From NCBI RefSeq assembly GCF_902506425.1, contig NZ_LR732504.1, forward strand, positions 1 to 64,000: a stretch of DNA of 64,000 bases, given 5' to 3'. The position numbers and the translations under genes were made by a program. Of this stretch, positions 50,121 through 59,009 are shown in pieces; position 1 is the stretch's first letter; each line of letters starts with the position of its first letter. The notes under the pieces are model-generated. The model was not told the origin of the DNA, searched no databases, and saw nothing but the letters and a program-made list of their open reading frames with translations. The stretch is from Novosphingobium sp. 9U. GTDB lineage: Bacteria > Pseudomonadota > Alphaproteobacteria > Sphingomonadales > Sphingomonadaceae.

Positions 50121-50320
50121 TGCGCACCACGTACCAGGACGCGAGCGTGCGGCTCTACCACCTCGACGATGCCGGCGAGGGCGGCACGGCGACGACGCTG
50201 TTCTATGGGCCATTGTCGGAGGCGCTGGCACTCGCCGCGCAGCAGGACGAGGCGGTGCAGGAAGGCCTGTGGATCGCGACGGACAATGACGTGGTGGCGT
50301 ACCTCGATCTCGATGAGTGA
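50120..50320 (+). CDS. hypothetical 66-residue protein
   Basis: A small acidic protein: V-R-L-Y-H-L-D-D-A-G, T-T-L-F-Y-G-P-L-S-E-A-L-A-L-A-A, and G-L-W-I-A-T-D-N-D-V-V-A-Y. It has the look of an alternating strand/helix domain. The ATG overlaps the DUF4169 stop (TGATG). No family recognised. Context suggests a functional link to the HerA-like ATPase and DUF4169; it ends 8 bp before a palindromic repeat. Confidence 0.7.
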   Translation: MRTTYQDASVRLYHLDDAGEGGTATTLFYGPLSEALALAAQQDEAVQEGLWIATDNDVVAYLDLDE

Positions 50321-50328
50321 GGTAACCA

Positions 50329-50466
50329 GATCCTGCCCTGCAAGGGGAGGGGGACCGTCCGCGTAGCGGATGGTGGAGAAGTGTCACCGCCAGCGTAGTG
50401 CGCGACTGAGAAGGCTACCCCCCCGTCAGTCCTGCGGACTGCCACTTCCTCCTCAAGGGAGGATCT
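50329..50466. repeat. composite palindromic intergenic repeat, copy 4
   Basis: About 138 bp, opening GATCCTGCCCTGCAAGGGG and closing CTCAAGGGAGGATC. The body is more diverged than copy 2. It separates the HerA-like cluster from the biotin operon. Confidence 0.8.
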
Positions 50467-50517
50467 GGAAGACAGCACCGTTGTCACCCCCGCCCCAATC
50501 CCCTACCGCGCAGCGCA

Positions 50518-51681
50518 ATGGCGAGCCTGGACGAGCACCTCGAAGCGGCACTGGCGAAAGTCGAGCAGGCGGGCCGCCGCCGCACTCTGCGCGCCGCCAC
50601 GCTCGCGCCGCAGGGTCACATCGTCCGCGATGGCCGAAGCCTGGTCGACTTCTCCAGCAACGACTACCTCGGCCTCGCCACTCACCCGTTGCTGGCGGAG
50701 CGTGCACGCGAGTGGACGCAGCGGCATGGCACCGGCAGCGGCGCCTCGCGCCTCGTCACCGGGACAAGCGCCCAAGTGCTCGCGCTGGAAGAGCGCATCG
50801 CCGCGTTCAAGGGCACCAAGGCTGCGCTGATCTTCGCCTCCGGCTGGCAGGCCAACGCCGCTGCACTACCCGCGCTGCTGAGCGCCTTGCCGGGGGCAGC
50901 GGTGTTCTGCGACCGGCTGAACCACGCCAGCATGCACGCCGGGCTCGCGATTGCCGGCACGCGCCAGCACCGCTTCAGACACAATGACCTGACACACCTC
51001 GAAGAGCTGCTCGCCGCCAAGGGCGCCGAGGCACCCGCGCGCGTGATCGTCACTGAGAGCGTGTTCAGCATGGACGGCGACGTGGCCGATCTGCCGCGCC
51101 TGGTCGCCCTCGCCCGCGCGTACGACGCAGTGCTCTACATCGACGAGGCGCATGCGACCGGCGTGATGGGGCTGGGCGGCGCGGGCCTCTCCAGCACCGT
51201 TCCAGCCAGGGTGGACGTGATCATGGGCACGTTCAGCAAGGCGCTGGGCGGCTTCGGCGCCTACATTGCCGGCTCCCGCGCGCTGATAGACTGGCTTACC
51301 AACGCCGCGAGCGGCTTCGTGTTCTCCACCGCGCTGCCGCCCGCCGTGCTCGGCGGGATCGATGCGGCGCTGGATCTCGTGCCGACAATGGACGCGGAAC
51401 GTGCGCATCTCAGGTCCCTCGCCGATCGCTTGCGAGCGGGGCTGGATCAGCTCGGCCTCGATCACGCGGGCTCGGCCAGCCAGATCGTGCCCGCGGTGAT
51501 CGGCGGCGAGGCGGAGACGCTGGCGCTCGCCGCTAGGCTGGAGCAACGCGGCTTCCTCGCCGCCGCGATCCGTCCCCCGACGGTGCCGCCGGGAACCAGC
51601 CGGCTGCGTCTGGCCCTGCGCGCCGCGCACCGGCACGAAGACATCGATGCATTGCTGGAGGCCATCGCCGCATGCCGCTGA
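50518..51681 (+). CDS. bioF: 8-amino-7-oxononanoate synthase
   Basis: A 387-residue PLP enzyme that condenses pimeloyl-ACP with alanine. Marks: F-S-S-N-D-Y-L-G-L-A, H-G-T-G-S-G-A-S-R-L-V-T-G, the D-E-A-H-A-T-G-V-M-G block and the PLP-Lys in G-T-F-S-K-A-L-G-G. The last 10 bases overlap the start of the next gene, so translation of the five-gene biotin set is coupled. A palindromic repeat and about 50 bp precede it; no BirA-type operator was recognised. Confidence 0.96.
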   Translation: MASLDEHLEAALAKVEQAGRRRTLRAATLAPQGHIVRDGRSLVDFSSNDYLGLATHPLLAERAREWTQRHGTGSGASRLVTGTSAQVLALEERIAAFKGTKAALIFASGWQANAAALPALLSALPGAAVFCDRLNHASMHAGLAIAGTRQHRFRHNDLTHLEELLAAKGAEAPARVIVTESVFSMDGDVADLPRLVALARAYDAVLYIDEAHATGVMGLGGAGLSSTVPARVDVIMGTFSKALGGFGAYIAGSRALIDWLTNAASGFVFSTALPPAVLGGIDAALDLVPTMDAERAHLRSLADRLRAGLDQLGLDHAGSASQIVPAVIGGEAETLALAARLEQRGFLAAAIRPPTVPPGTSRLRLALRAAHRHEDIDALLEAIAACR

Positions 51682-52313
51682 GCCTGCTGTTCTGCCATGG
51701 TTGGGGCTTCGACGCAGGCGTGTGGGACCCGCTCGCGGCGCTGCTGCCCGAGTTCACCCAGTTGCGCGACGACGCCGGCTACTTCGGCGCGAGTGCCGCA
51801 CCCGTGCCCTCTGAGCCGGTGCTCGCGGTGACGCACAGCTTCGGCACCATGCGCCTGCTTGCCGCGCCGCCGGAGGGACTTGCCGGCATGGTCGCGATCA
51901 ACGGCTTTGATCGCTTCACCGCGGCACCGGACTTCCCCGGCACCCCCGCGCGCGTGGTCGACCGCATGGTCAGCGCCGTCGCGCAGGAGCCCGAGACCGT
52001 GCTCGCCGACTTCCATGCGCGTATCGGCAGCGCCGTCCCGATGGGCGAGCCCGATGCCGAGCGCCTGCAGGCCAGCCTCGTGACCATGCGCGATGGCGAC
52101 TTGCGCGCGATCGTCGGGCAGGTGCGCCTGCCGATCCTCTCGCTTCAGGGCGCACACGACACGCTGCTGCCGATGGCTTTGCGCGAAACGGTCTTCGCGG
52201 CGGTGCCCGGTGTCATGCGGCGGACCCATCCGGACGCCGGCCACCTCCTGCAGCGCGAGGACCCTGGCTGGTGCGCCGACGCGATCCGCTCTTTCGCGGC
52301 CACGCTGGCGTGA
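51672..52313 (+). CDS. BioH-like alpha/beta hydrolase in the biotin operon
   Basis: A 213-residue hydrolase starting inside the bioF end (10 bp overlap). It has F-C-H-G-W-G-F-D-A-G-V-W at the oxyanion site, the nucleophile Ser in T-H-S-F-G-T-M (the first Gly of G-x-S-x-G is replaced by Thr), Asp in L-Q-G-A-H-D-T-L-L-P and His in D-A-G-H-L-L-Q. Location between bioF and bioC points to the pimeloyl-ACP methyl ester esterase step (BioH function) that removes the methyl group added by BioC. The divergent elbow makes it a variant rather than a standard BioH. Confidence 0.82.
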   Translation: MPLSLLFCHGWGFDAGVWDPLAALLPEFTQLRDDAGYFGASAAPVPSEPVLAVTHSFGTMRLLAAPPEGLAGMVAINGFDRFTAAPDFPGTPARVVDRMVSAVAQEPETVLADFHARIGSAVPMGEPDAERLQASLVTMRDGDLRAIVGQVRLPILSLQGAHDTLLPMALRETVFAAVPGVMRRTHPDAGHLLQREDPGWCADAIRSFAATLA

Positions 52314-53062
52314 GCCAAGGCCAGGGCGATGTCTCGCGCGCATTCGGCGCGGCGGCCGAGTACGACCGCCATGCCCGTGTCCAGCGTCTCGCCGCGCGCG
52401 AGCTCGCCCGCCGGATCGCAGCGCTGCCCCTGCCACGTGACCTCAAGGTGCTGGAGATCGGCTGCGGCACCGGCTTCCTGACGCAGGCCTTGCGCGACGA
52501 AGGTCTCTCGGGCGACTGGCTGCTGACCGACATCGCCCCTGCCATGCTCGAGCGTGCCCGCGCGCGGATGGGGGACGCGGTGCGATACGCCGTGCTCGAT
52601 GGCGAAAACGGCACGCCCCCGGCGCGCGACTTCGATCTCATCTGCGCCAGCCTGGCGACCCAATGGTTCGCGCAAGAGGCCGATGCGCTTGCCCGGTGGC
52701 GCGAGTGGCTGGCGCCCGTCGGGCACGTGATGGTCGCAACGCTAGGCCCCGGCACCTTTGCCGAGTGGCGCGAGGCCCATGCGGCCGAGGACCTTGCACC
52801 GGGTACTCCGCAGTTCACGCAAGCGACGGAATGGGCCGCGATCGGCCTGGCCGAGCCGCTTGCAACCGATCTCTATCGCGAGCGCCATGCCGACGCCGCT
52901 GCCTTCCTCCATGCTCTGCGCGGCATCGGCGCGACGACCGCGGCGCCGGGTCACCGCCCGCTCGGCGCAGGAGCGCTGCGCCGCGTCATGCGCCGATTCG
53001 AGGCCGGCGGCGCCATCGCCACTTACGAAGTGATGACCTGCCACCTGACCCGCGCTAGGTAG
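52310..53062 (+). CDS. bioC: malonyl-ACP O-methyltransferase
   Basis: A 250-residue AdoMet methyltransferase that starts the pimelate moiety by methylating malonyl-ACP. GTG 52310 overlaps the previous stop by 4 bp. The N-terminus V-S-R-A-F-G-A-A-A-E-Y-D-R-H-A-R-V-Q is typical of BioC, followed by AdoMet motif V-L-E-I-G-C-G-T-G-F-L-T, D-I-A-P-A-M-L-E-R-A, and L-A-T-Q-W-F. An upstream in-frame ATG at 52271 would overlap the hydrolase further and is rejected. Confidence 0.92.
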   Translation: MSQGQGDVSRAFGAAAEYDRHARVQRLAARELARRIAALPLPRDLKVLEIGCGTGFLTQALRDEGLSGDWLLTDIAPAMLERARARMGDAVRYAVLDGENGTPPARDFDLICASLATQWFAQEADALARWREWLAPVGHVMVATLGPGTFAEWREAHAAEDLAPGTPQFTQATEWAAIGLAEPLATDLYRERHADAAAFLHALRGIGATTAAPGHRPLGAGALRRVMRRFEAGGAIATYEVMTCHLTRAR

Positions 53063-53068
53063 CGGGCC

Positions 53069-53701
53069 ATGAGCACCATCGTCGTCACCGGCACCGATAC
53101 CGGCATTGGCAAGACCGTCTTCGCCGCCGCCCTCACCGGCGCGTTGCAGGCGCATTACTGGAAGCCGATCCAGGCCGGCCTCGAGGCGGACGGCACCGGC
53201 GACGCCGACGCCGTGGCTCGCCTATCAGGGGTGCAGCGCGAGCGTGTTCTGCCCAACGCCTACTGCCTGGCCACGCCCTGCTCGCCCCACCGCGCTGCCG
53301 AGATCGACGGCGTCACCATCGACCTCGACGCGCTCACACCTCCCTCCCTGGCCGGCCCGCTGGTCGTGGAGGGCGCCGGCGGGGCGCTGGTGCCAGTCGA
53401 CCGCAGCACCACCTTTGCGGACCTTTTCGCGCGCTGGGGCCATCCGGTGGTGCTGGTCGCCCGTACCGAGCTGGGGACCATCAACCACAGCCTGCTCAGC
53501 ATGGAGGCCTTGCGCGCACGCCAGGTGCCGCTGCTCGGCATAGCCTTCGTCGGCGATGCCAACCCGGACAGCGAGGAGACGATCGCGGCGATGGGCCGGA
53601 TCAAGCGCCTGGGTCGCCTGCCCAGGCTGGACCACCTCGATGCGGCGTCGCTGGAGAGCGCATTTGCCGCGAACTTCTCGCTGCAGGATTTCGCCGTATG
53701 A
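53069..53701 (+). CDS. bioD: dethiobiotin synthetase
   Basis: A 210-residue P-loop enzyme that closes the ureido ring with CO2 and ATP. The P-loop is [15 protein letters not shown] and V-E-G-A-G-G follow. Length and order match BioD. It lies 6 bp after bioC and overlaps bioA by 4 bp. Confidence 0.95.
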   Translation: MSTIVVTGTDTGIGKTVFAAALTGALQAHYWKPIQAGLEADGTGDADAVARLSGVQRERVLPNAYCLATPCSPHRAAEIDGVTIDLDALTPPSLAGPLVVEGAGGALVPVDRSTTFADLFARWGHPVVLVARTELGTINHSLLSMEALRARQVPLLGIAFVGDANPDSEETIAAMGRIKRLGRLPRLDHLDAASLESAFAANFSLQDFAV

Positions 53702-54951
53702 GTTCGCCGATCTGGCATCCCTTCACTCAACACGGCCTGCAGGAGCCAATCCCGCTCGTCCAGGCCGCGCAAGGTGCACTGCTGCACACGCGGGACAGCC
53801 GTGCGGTGATCGACGCGATCTCGTCCTGGTGGGTCACCACGCACGGGCACTGCCACCCGCGCATCATGGCCGCGATCGCCGAGCAGACGCAGCACCTCGA
53901 CCAGCTGATCTTCGCAGGCTGGACGCACGAGCCCGCCGAACAGCTCGCCGCCGGGCTCGTCGCGTTAATGCCCGAGAGCCTGACGCGGGTGTTCTTCTCC
54001 GACTCGGGTTCCACGAGCGTCGAGGTCGCGCTGAAGATGGCGCTCGGTTACTGGGCGGCGCGGGGTGAGGCGCGCCACAGGATCGTGGTCATGGACCACT
54101 CCTATCACGGCGACACCATCGGCGCGATGTCGGTGGGCGCGCGAGGCGTGTTCAACCGCACGTACGAGCCGCTGCTGTTCGATGTCGCGCGCATCCCGTT
54201 CCCCGCCGCCGGGGCCGAGCAGGCAACTCTGGATGCGCTGGACACCGTGTGCCGCGCAGGCGATGCGGCCGCGCTGATCGTCGAACCGCTGATCCTCGGC
54301 TCGGGCGGCATGCTGATCTACCCGCCGCAGATCCTCGCGCAGATGCGCGACATCTGCGCTGGCCATGGCGTGCTGTTCATCGCCGACGAGGTGATGACCG
54401 GATGGGGTCGCACCGGCACTCTACTCGCCTGCGAGCAGGCCGGCGTGGTCCCTGACATCCTGTGCCTCTCCAAGGGCCTGACCGGCGGCGCGGTACCGCT
54501 GGCGGTCACCATGGCGAGCGAAGCGGTGTTCCAGGCCCACTGGTCGACAGACCGCGCGCGCATGTTCTTCCACTCCTCGAGCTACACCGCCAACCCGATC
54601 GCCTGCGCCGCGGCCAATGCCAACCTCGCCATCTGGCGCGAGGAGCCGGTGCTCGACCGCATCGCTGCCTTGGCTGCGATGCAGGCGGAGCGGTTGGAGG
54701 CGCTGGGGCGCTACTGCCATTTCGATAACCCGCGCCAGCTCGGAACGATCGCGGCGCTAGAGCTCAAGACCGAGAACAACGGCGGCTACCTCGACACGCT
54801 TGCGCCGCGGCTCATGGCCTTCTTCCGCGAGCGGGACGTGCTGCTGCGCCCGCTGGGCAACACCGTCTACGTCATGCCGCCTTATTGCATAACGCCCGAG
54901 CAACTCGGCCAGGTGTGGGACGCCATTGGCGAGGCCGCGATCACGTTCTGA
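53698..54951 (+). CDS. bioA: adenosylmethionine-8-amino-7-oxononanoate aminotransferase
   Basis: A 417-residue PLP aminotransferase using AdoMet as amino donor. Signatures: W-H-P-F-T-Q-H at the N-terminus, [33 protein letters not shown], and the Lys in [13 protein letters not shown]. The ATGA overlap with bioD closes the five-gene operon. BioB (the last step) is not in the window. Confidence 0.96.
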   Translation: MSSPIWHPFTQHGLQEPIPLVQAAQGALLHTRDSRAVIDAISSWWVTTHGHCHPRIMAAIAEQTQHLDQLIFAGWTHEPAEQLAAGLVALMPESLTRVFFSDSGSTSVEVALKMALGYWAARGEARHRIVVMDHSYHGDTIGAMSVGARGVFNRTYEPLLFDVARIPFPAAGAEQATLDALDTVCRAGDAAALIVEPLILGSGGMLIYPPQILAQMRDICAGHGVLFIADEVMTGWGRTGTLLACEQAGVVPDILCLSKGLTGGAVPLAVTMASEAVFQAHWSTDRARMFFHSSSYTANPIACAAANANLAIWREEPVLDRIAALAAMQAERLEALGRYCHFDNPRQLGTIAALELKTENNGGYLDTLAPRLMAFFRERDVLLRPLGNTVYVMPPYCITPEQLGQVWDAIGEAAITF

Positions 54952-55094
54952 CCACAGCGTCGAAGCCGCAATTAGCAACAAGAACCAGCCACCGCGCCGC
55001 TTGAGACCCGCCACGGCCCGCTTTCGCCTCCTCCCGGCGCAACAGATGAAACAGAACTGTCATAGTGTGCCAAGGTCCTGCATAGCGGCCGCTT

Positions 55095-55877
55095 ATGCTC
55101 GACTCCGTCACCCACTCGCCCAAAGAGACCGGAGATCCGCTCGCCGCGAAGCCCGCCGATCGCCCCGTGCTGCAGAGCGTTCCGCCCGCTGAACTCAAGA
55201 CCGTGCGTATCCAGGAGAACATCCTGGCGCGTCACGAGCGGCGCCTGCTCAACTGGCTTTGCGCCCGCATGCCGGCTTGGGTCACGCCCGATTTCCTGAC
55301 GGCGCTGGGCGTGATCGGCGCGATCCTCACCTTCTCAGGTTACGCGGCCAGCAACCTGTCGGAGAACTGGTTGTGGCTCGCGATCGCGGGCTACGTTATC
55401 CAGTGGTTCGGCGATTCCATGGACGGTAGCCTGGCGCGCTGGCGCAAGATCGAGCGGCCGAGTTACGGCTACTTCATCGACCACAGCTGCGACGGCCTGA
55501 CCACCGCGCTGATCGTCTGGGGCATCGGGACCACCCCTTACGTGACCATGGACGTCGTCATGGTGGCGCTCGTCGGCTACCTGCTACTGTCGATCCATGC
55601 CTATTTGTCCGCCCGCGTCTTGGGTGAGTTCAAGCTTTCGTACCTCGCCGCCGGGCCGACCGAACTGCGCTTCCTGCTGATCGGGTTGACGGTGGCGATG
55701 ATGGTGCTCGGCGCGGGGCCGGGGCTGTTCGGCGCAATTTCCGGCTTCGACATCTTCGTCGGCGCGATCGGCGCGATCCTGATGACGCTGTTCGTAATCC
55801 AGACGCTGGTCACCGGCCGTCGTCTGGCTCTGGAGGCCGCCCGAGGCGGCGACCGCCGGCGCGATCCTGGGGTTTGA
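55095..55877 (+). CDS. CDP-alcohol phosphatidyltransferase family protein
   Basis: A 260-residue membrane protein. The family motif D-S-M-D-G-S-L-A-R, then nine residues, then G-Y-F-I-D-H-S-C-D is complete (D-x2-D-G-x2-A-R-x9-G-x3-D-x3-D), so the enzyme transfers a phosphoalcohol from CDP-linked donors in phospholipid synthesis. About six membrane helices follow an N-terminal cytosolic region of roughly 60 residues. The acceptor cannot be told. It stands after the biotin operon by 140 bp with its own ATG at 55095. Confidence 0.88.
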   Translation: MLDSVTHSPKETGDPLAAKPADRPVLQSVPPAELKTVRIQENILARHERRLLNWLCARMPAWVTPDFLTALGVIGAILTFSGYAASNLSENWLWLAIAGYVIQWFGDSMDGSLARWRKIERPSYGYFIDHSCDGLTTALIVWGIGTTPYVTMDVVMVALVGYLLLSIHAYLSARVLGEFKLSYLAAGPTELRFLLIGLTVAMMVLGAGPGLFGAISGFDIFVGAIGAILMTLFVIQTLVTGRRLALEAARGGDRRRDPGV

Positions 55878-55952
55878 GGACGTAAATCGCGGCGGCGTCG
55901 GCGGGCCCCTCGGCGTAGCTCAAGACAGGCTTAGCCGCGGCTTACACCAACA

Positions 55953-56996
55953 TCAAAGCTTGATCACGCTTGGCTTGCTCGACCGCTCGATCATGCCCAC
56001 CGTTTCTTCGCCATCCCACACATAGCGCGCGTGCGCCTGCTGCACGATCGGGAAGTCGGGCGGCAGCACCGCGTGTCCCCTCGAGCGCACGTTGACGAAA
56101 GTCTCGCCCGCCACTTCGACCCGCCGGCCGTCCACCGTCTCGAGCACGAACGGCACACTCTCGCCGCGCGTGACCAACTGCCGTAGCCAAGGCACCTCGA
56201 CCGGCCGCGCCGGAATGCGCGTACCGCTCTCGTCGAGGATGAAGCCCTCGGCGTAGCTGGGCTGGCCATCCTCGCGCGGCGGGTAGACGTTGAAGCCGAA
56301 GCCCTTGCCGCTCGGGAAGATCGCCGATTGCCAGCAATGCCCGGCAAAGCCCGAGAACGCGCGAAAGCCAGTGCGGCGGATCCGCAGGCCATTGCCGCGG
56401 AAGGCATGCTCCTCGCCGTCGATGCGCAAGGACCCTTCGCAGCGGAACAGCTGCTCGTAGCGCGGGCTCATGAAGTCGCCCTGTTCGCCGCCGAGCGCTT
56501 CGGCGGCCTCGGGCAGCAGCGAGCCGGGTATCCACGGCACGGCTGCCATCGTCATGGCGAGGTCGATGCCGATGTCCGACTGCAGCAGCTGGCTCTCGTC
56601 AGGGATTGGAGTGTCGATCAGCGTCTGCGTGGTGAGCGCGTCGGCCTCGCCCTCGAAAGCGGCGGTCCACAGGCGGAACGGCTCGACGCAGCGGAAGGTC
56701 ATCGGCCCGGTGCCGCGGATCGTCGGCAGACCTTCCGGCCCGATCGCCGGCAGCGTGTCGGCGGCGATGCGACGCTGGTAGAGGCGGCCATCGGGGAACG
56801 CGACGTCGAGCCAAAGCTCATGACGGTCCCACCCTTCGGCCACCGCCTCGACGCCCAGGCGCAGCGCGAAGGCGCCGGTCTGCTCCTCGATCCAGACGTT
56901 CACCGCATCGCGTACGCCAGGTTCGGGCCGGTCGACTAGGACGTACTCGCGCTCGATCGGGATGCCGCCGCTCAGGTCGCTTGCGATGGTGGCCAT
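55953..56996 (-). CDS. hypothetical protein, DUF7064/7065-like
   Basis: A 347-residue protein. A beta-rich pattern is seen throughout: W-I-E-E-Q-T-G-A-F-A-L-R-L-G, W-L-D-V-A-F-P-D-G-R-L-Y, T-F-R-C-V-E-P-F-R-L-W, and R-G-H-A-V-L-P-P-D-F-P at the end. Such pairs of lipocalin-like beta domains occur in uncharacterised proteins of actinobacteria and sphingomonads (DUF7064/DUF7065, from memory), often beside steroid or terpene degradation genes. GAGGAGG precedes the ATG at 56996. No catalytic residue is evident; function unknown. Confidence 0.65.
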   Translation of the reverse strand: MATIASDLSGGIPIEREYVLVDRPEPGVRDAVNVWIEEQTGAFALRLGVEAVAEGWDRHELWLDVAFPDGRLYQRRIAADTLPAIGPEGLPTIRGTGPMTFRCVEPFRLWTAAFEGEADALTTQTLIDTPIPDESQLLQSDIGIDLAMTMAAVPWIPGSLLPEAAEALGGEQGDFMSPRYEQLFRCEGSLRIDGEEHAFRGNGLRIRRTGFRAFSGFAGHCWQSAIFPSGKGFGFNVYPPREDGQPSYAEGFILDESGTRIPARPVEVPWLRQLVTRGESVPFVLETVDGRRVEVAGETFVNVRSRGHAVLPPDFPIVQQAHARYVWDGEETVGMIERSSKPSVIKL

Positions 56997-57097
56997 GGGT
57001 GTCCTCCTCTTGCTCGACAGGGAGGCTGTCACGGCTCGGCAGTCAGGTCACGCGCGGTTGCGTGCGCAGGAGCGATATTGGCGGTGAGTGGCGCTGC

Positions 57098-57233
57098 GAT
57101 CCTCCCCTGCAAGGGGAGGGGGACCACCGAAGGTGGTGGAGGGGTGTAACCCTCTCGGCCGCGCACAACGCCCGCCGCGACACCCCTCCGTCACGCACTT
57201 CGTGCGCGCCACCTCGCCTTGCAGGGGAGGATC
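57098..57233. repeat. composite palindromic intergenic repeat, copy 5
   Basis: About 136 bp with outer arms GATCCTCCCCTGCAAGGGGAGG and CCTCGCCTTGCAGGGGAGGATC and internal GGTGGAGGGGTGTAA / ACACCCCTCC pairs. Lies between the hypothetical gene at 55953 and map. Confidence 0.85.
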
Positions 57234-57242
57234 GAGAGAAAA

Positions 57243-58070
57243 TCAACTATACGGCGGCTTGTGCAGGCCCTTGGGGCTGGTCGTGAAGATCTCGCAACCG
57301 TCCTCGGTGATGCCGATCGAGTGCTCGAACTGCGCGGAAAGCGACTTGTCGCGCGTCACCGCCGTCCAGCCGTCGGCCAGCAGCTTCACCGGCGGCTTGC
57401 CCAGGTTGATCATCGGCTCGATCGTGAAGAACATGCCGGGCTTCAGCTCCGGCCCGGTGCCCGCGCGCGCCGCGTGGACCACTTCAGGCGCATCGTGGAA
57501 AAGCCGGCCGACGCCATGGCCGCAGAACTCGCGCACGACGCCGTAGCGGTTCTGCTCGGCATAGCTTTGGATCGCAGCGCCAATGTCGCCCAGGCGGGCG
57601 CCGGGCTTGGCCTTGTCGATGCCGATCATCAGGCACTCGTAGGTCACGTCGACCAGCCGGCGCGCCTTCAGCGAGACATCGCCGACCAAGTACATGCGGC
57701 TCGAATCGCCATGCCAGCCATCAAGCAGCGGAGTGACGTCGATGTTGACGATGTCGCCGTCTTTCAGCGTCTTTTCCGACGGAATGCCGTGGCACACCAC
57801 GTGGTTGATCGAGACGCAGCTGGAATGCTGGTAGCCGCGATAGCCCAGCGTCGCGGGCACCGCCCCGCCTGCGAGCGTGAGTTCGCGCACCTTGTCGTCG
57901 ATGGCGGCCGTCGTGACACCGGGCTGCACCATCGGCGCGATGTCGTCGAGAATCTCGGCGGCGAGCCGGCCGGCGCGGCGCATGCCCTCGAACGCAGCGG
58001 GGCCGTGGAGCTTGATGGTCCCATCACGCAGGGGCGTGTCGGCGGCGTCGATCGTCTGGTATTCGGTCAT
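57243..58070 (-). CDS. map: methionine aminopeptidase, type I
   Basis: A 275-residue metal peptidase that removes the N-terminal Met of nascent proteins. Metal ligands: Asp in N-I-D-V-T-P and H-G-D-S-S, His in G-H-G-V-G-R, Glu in F-T-I-E-P-M and Q-F-E-H-S. C-H-G-I-P and C-V-S-I-N-H also fit. The start at 58070 is chosen because the upstream frame to 58334 overlaps the lipoprotein gene. It is an essential enzyme and lies downstream of that lipoprotein on the same strand. Confidence 0.95.
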   Translation of the reverse strand: MTEYQTIDAADTPLRDGTIKLHGPAAFEGMRRAGRLAAEILDDIAPMVQPGVTTAAIDDKVRELTLAGGAVPATLGYRGYQHSSCVSINHVVCHGIPSEKTLKDGDIVNIDVTPLLDGWHGDSSRMYLVGDVSLKARRLVDVTYECLMIGIDKAKPGARLGDIGAAIQSYAEQNRYGVVREFCGHGVGRLFHDAPEVVHAARAGTGPELKPGMFFTIEPMINLGKPPVKLLADGWTAVTRDKSLSAQFEHSIGITEDGCEIFTTSPKGLHKPPYS

Positions 58071-58114
58071 GCGCGGGATATAGCGGATTTGCGCGAGATT
58101 GCGAGGGCCCGCCT

Positions 58115-58137
58115 GTCCTCCCCATCTTGGGGAGGAC
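58115..58137 (-). terminator. hairpin downstream of the 58139 lipoprotein gene
   Basis: GTCCTCCCC, a 5-base loop and GGGGAGGAC form a perfect 9 bp stem directly after the lipoprotein stop. No U-run follows on the minus strand. May be a terminator or an end fragment of the GATCCTCCCC repeat family. Confidence 0.5.
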
Positions 58138-58138
58138 T

Positions 58139-58963
58139 TTACCTCACCGAAAACTCGTCCTTGTACGCCGGTTTCACCGACCCGATGATGCGCTCGGTCA
58201 CCGGCAGCGTGATGTCGAAGGTCCCTTCCGCATACGCCCCGGCTGCATAAGGCTCCACCAGGATGCCGATGCGGTCGAAGGTCTTGCCGTTGCTCGACCC
58301 CAGGATCACCGCATGCTCGGCCGGGTCGATGCACGCGTCGAACTCGTCCCCGCTCTGGCGGTTGACCGGCTCACCGCGCCGCTTGACGCGCTCCTTGTCG
58401 AGCGCAGCGCAGAACGGCTCGCGGATCGCGGCGCTGAGCGCGGCCTTGCTGATGAACAGGTCCCCCGCGGTGCGCGCCAGGTTCTGCTCGCGGTCCCACA
58501 GCAGTGCGTCGAAGAAGGTCATGCCGTGCGCGCCGCCGCTGTACTCGTACATCTCGGCCGAGAGCGAGAGCCAGCGCGGCAGGTCGGCCACTATTGCCCA
58601 CTTCGCGCCCGAGCTATGCGCCCGATACGGGTAGCCGTTCTTGTTCGCCTCGACCTGGTCGCTCTTGGAGCTCTTCTCCAGTTCCGCGCGTGATGTCGCC
58701 AGCCGCTTGTCGAGCAGAGTCTTCAGCCCTGGAATGGCCGCTGCCTTGGGCGGGTAGGCATACTCGAACTCGTAGAGGTCGTTCGTGACCTTCTCGGTGC
58801 GGCCGGCAGGCAATTGCGCCAGCGGCTGCGGCGTGGGCTGGGGGTGGGGCTGGGCGACCGGCGCCGGAGCCTGGCTCGGCTGACCTTCGGGCGCAGGCGG
58901 CGTCCTGGCATCGCACCCTGCGGCCAGGAGGGCGATCGCTGCGGCCAGGATGATACGCTCCAT
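58139..58963 (-). CDS. lipoprotein with DUF4163/RsiV-like (PdaC-type) domain
   Basis: A 274-residue lipoprotein with lipobox L-A-A-G-C (Cys17) and a Pro/Gln-rich linker. The domain shows E-F-E-Y-A-Y-P, L-S-L-S-A-E-M-Y-E-Y-S-G-G-A-H-G and V-E-P-Y-A-A-G-A-Y-A-E-G, the G-G-A-H-G motif being typical of DUF4163/DUF3298 domains found beside peptidoglycan deacetylases and in anti-sigma factor RsiV. Periplasmic face. A role in envelope or cell-wall handling is plausible but not shown. Confidence 0.82.
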   Translation of the reverse strand: MERIILAAAIALLAAGCDARTPPAPEGQPSQAPAPVAQPHPQPTPQPLAQLPAGRTEKVTNDLYEFEYAYPPKAAAIPGLKTLLDKRLATSRAELEKSSKSDQVEANKNGYPYRAHSSGAKWAIVADLPRWLSLSAEMYEYSGGAHGMTFFDALLWDREQNLARTAGDLFISKAALSAAIREPFCAALDKERVKRRGEPVNRQSGDEFDACIDPAEHAVILGSSNGKTFDRIGILVEPYAAGAYAEGTFDITLPVTERIIGSVKPAYKDEFSVR

Positions 58964-59009
58964 GCTTTTCCTCTCGCGCTCGCGGCTCGGCGGGGTCTAG
59001 GACGAGGAT

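Noticed and set aside
48035..50161. A 708-codon minus-strand frame across the HerA-like ATPase gene
   Set aside because: The plus strand has Walker A and B and DUF4169; the antisense product is His/Arg-rich with no fold evidence.
48476..50320. HerA-like locus as a known anti-phage HerA system
   Set aside because: No Sir2, DUF4297 or NurA partner is adjacent, so defence assignment is not supported.
11491..57233. Regular repeats considered as a CRISPR array
   Set aside because: Copies are tens of kilobases apart, are palindromic composites, and have no spacer pattern or cas genes.
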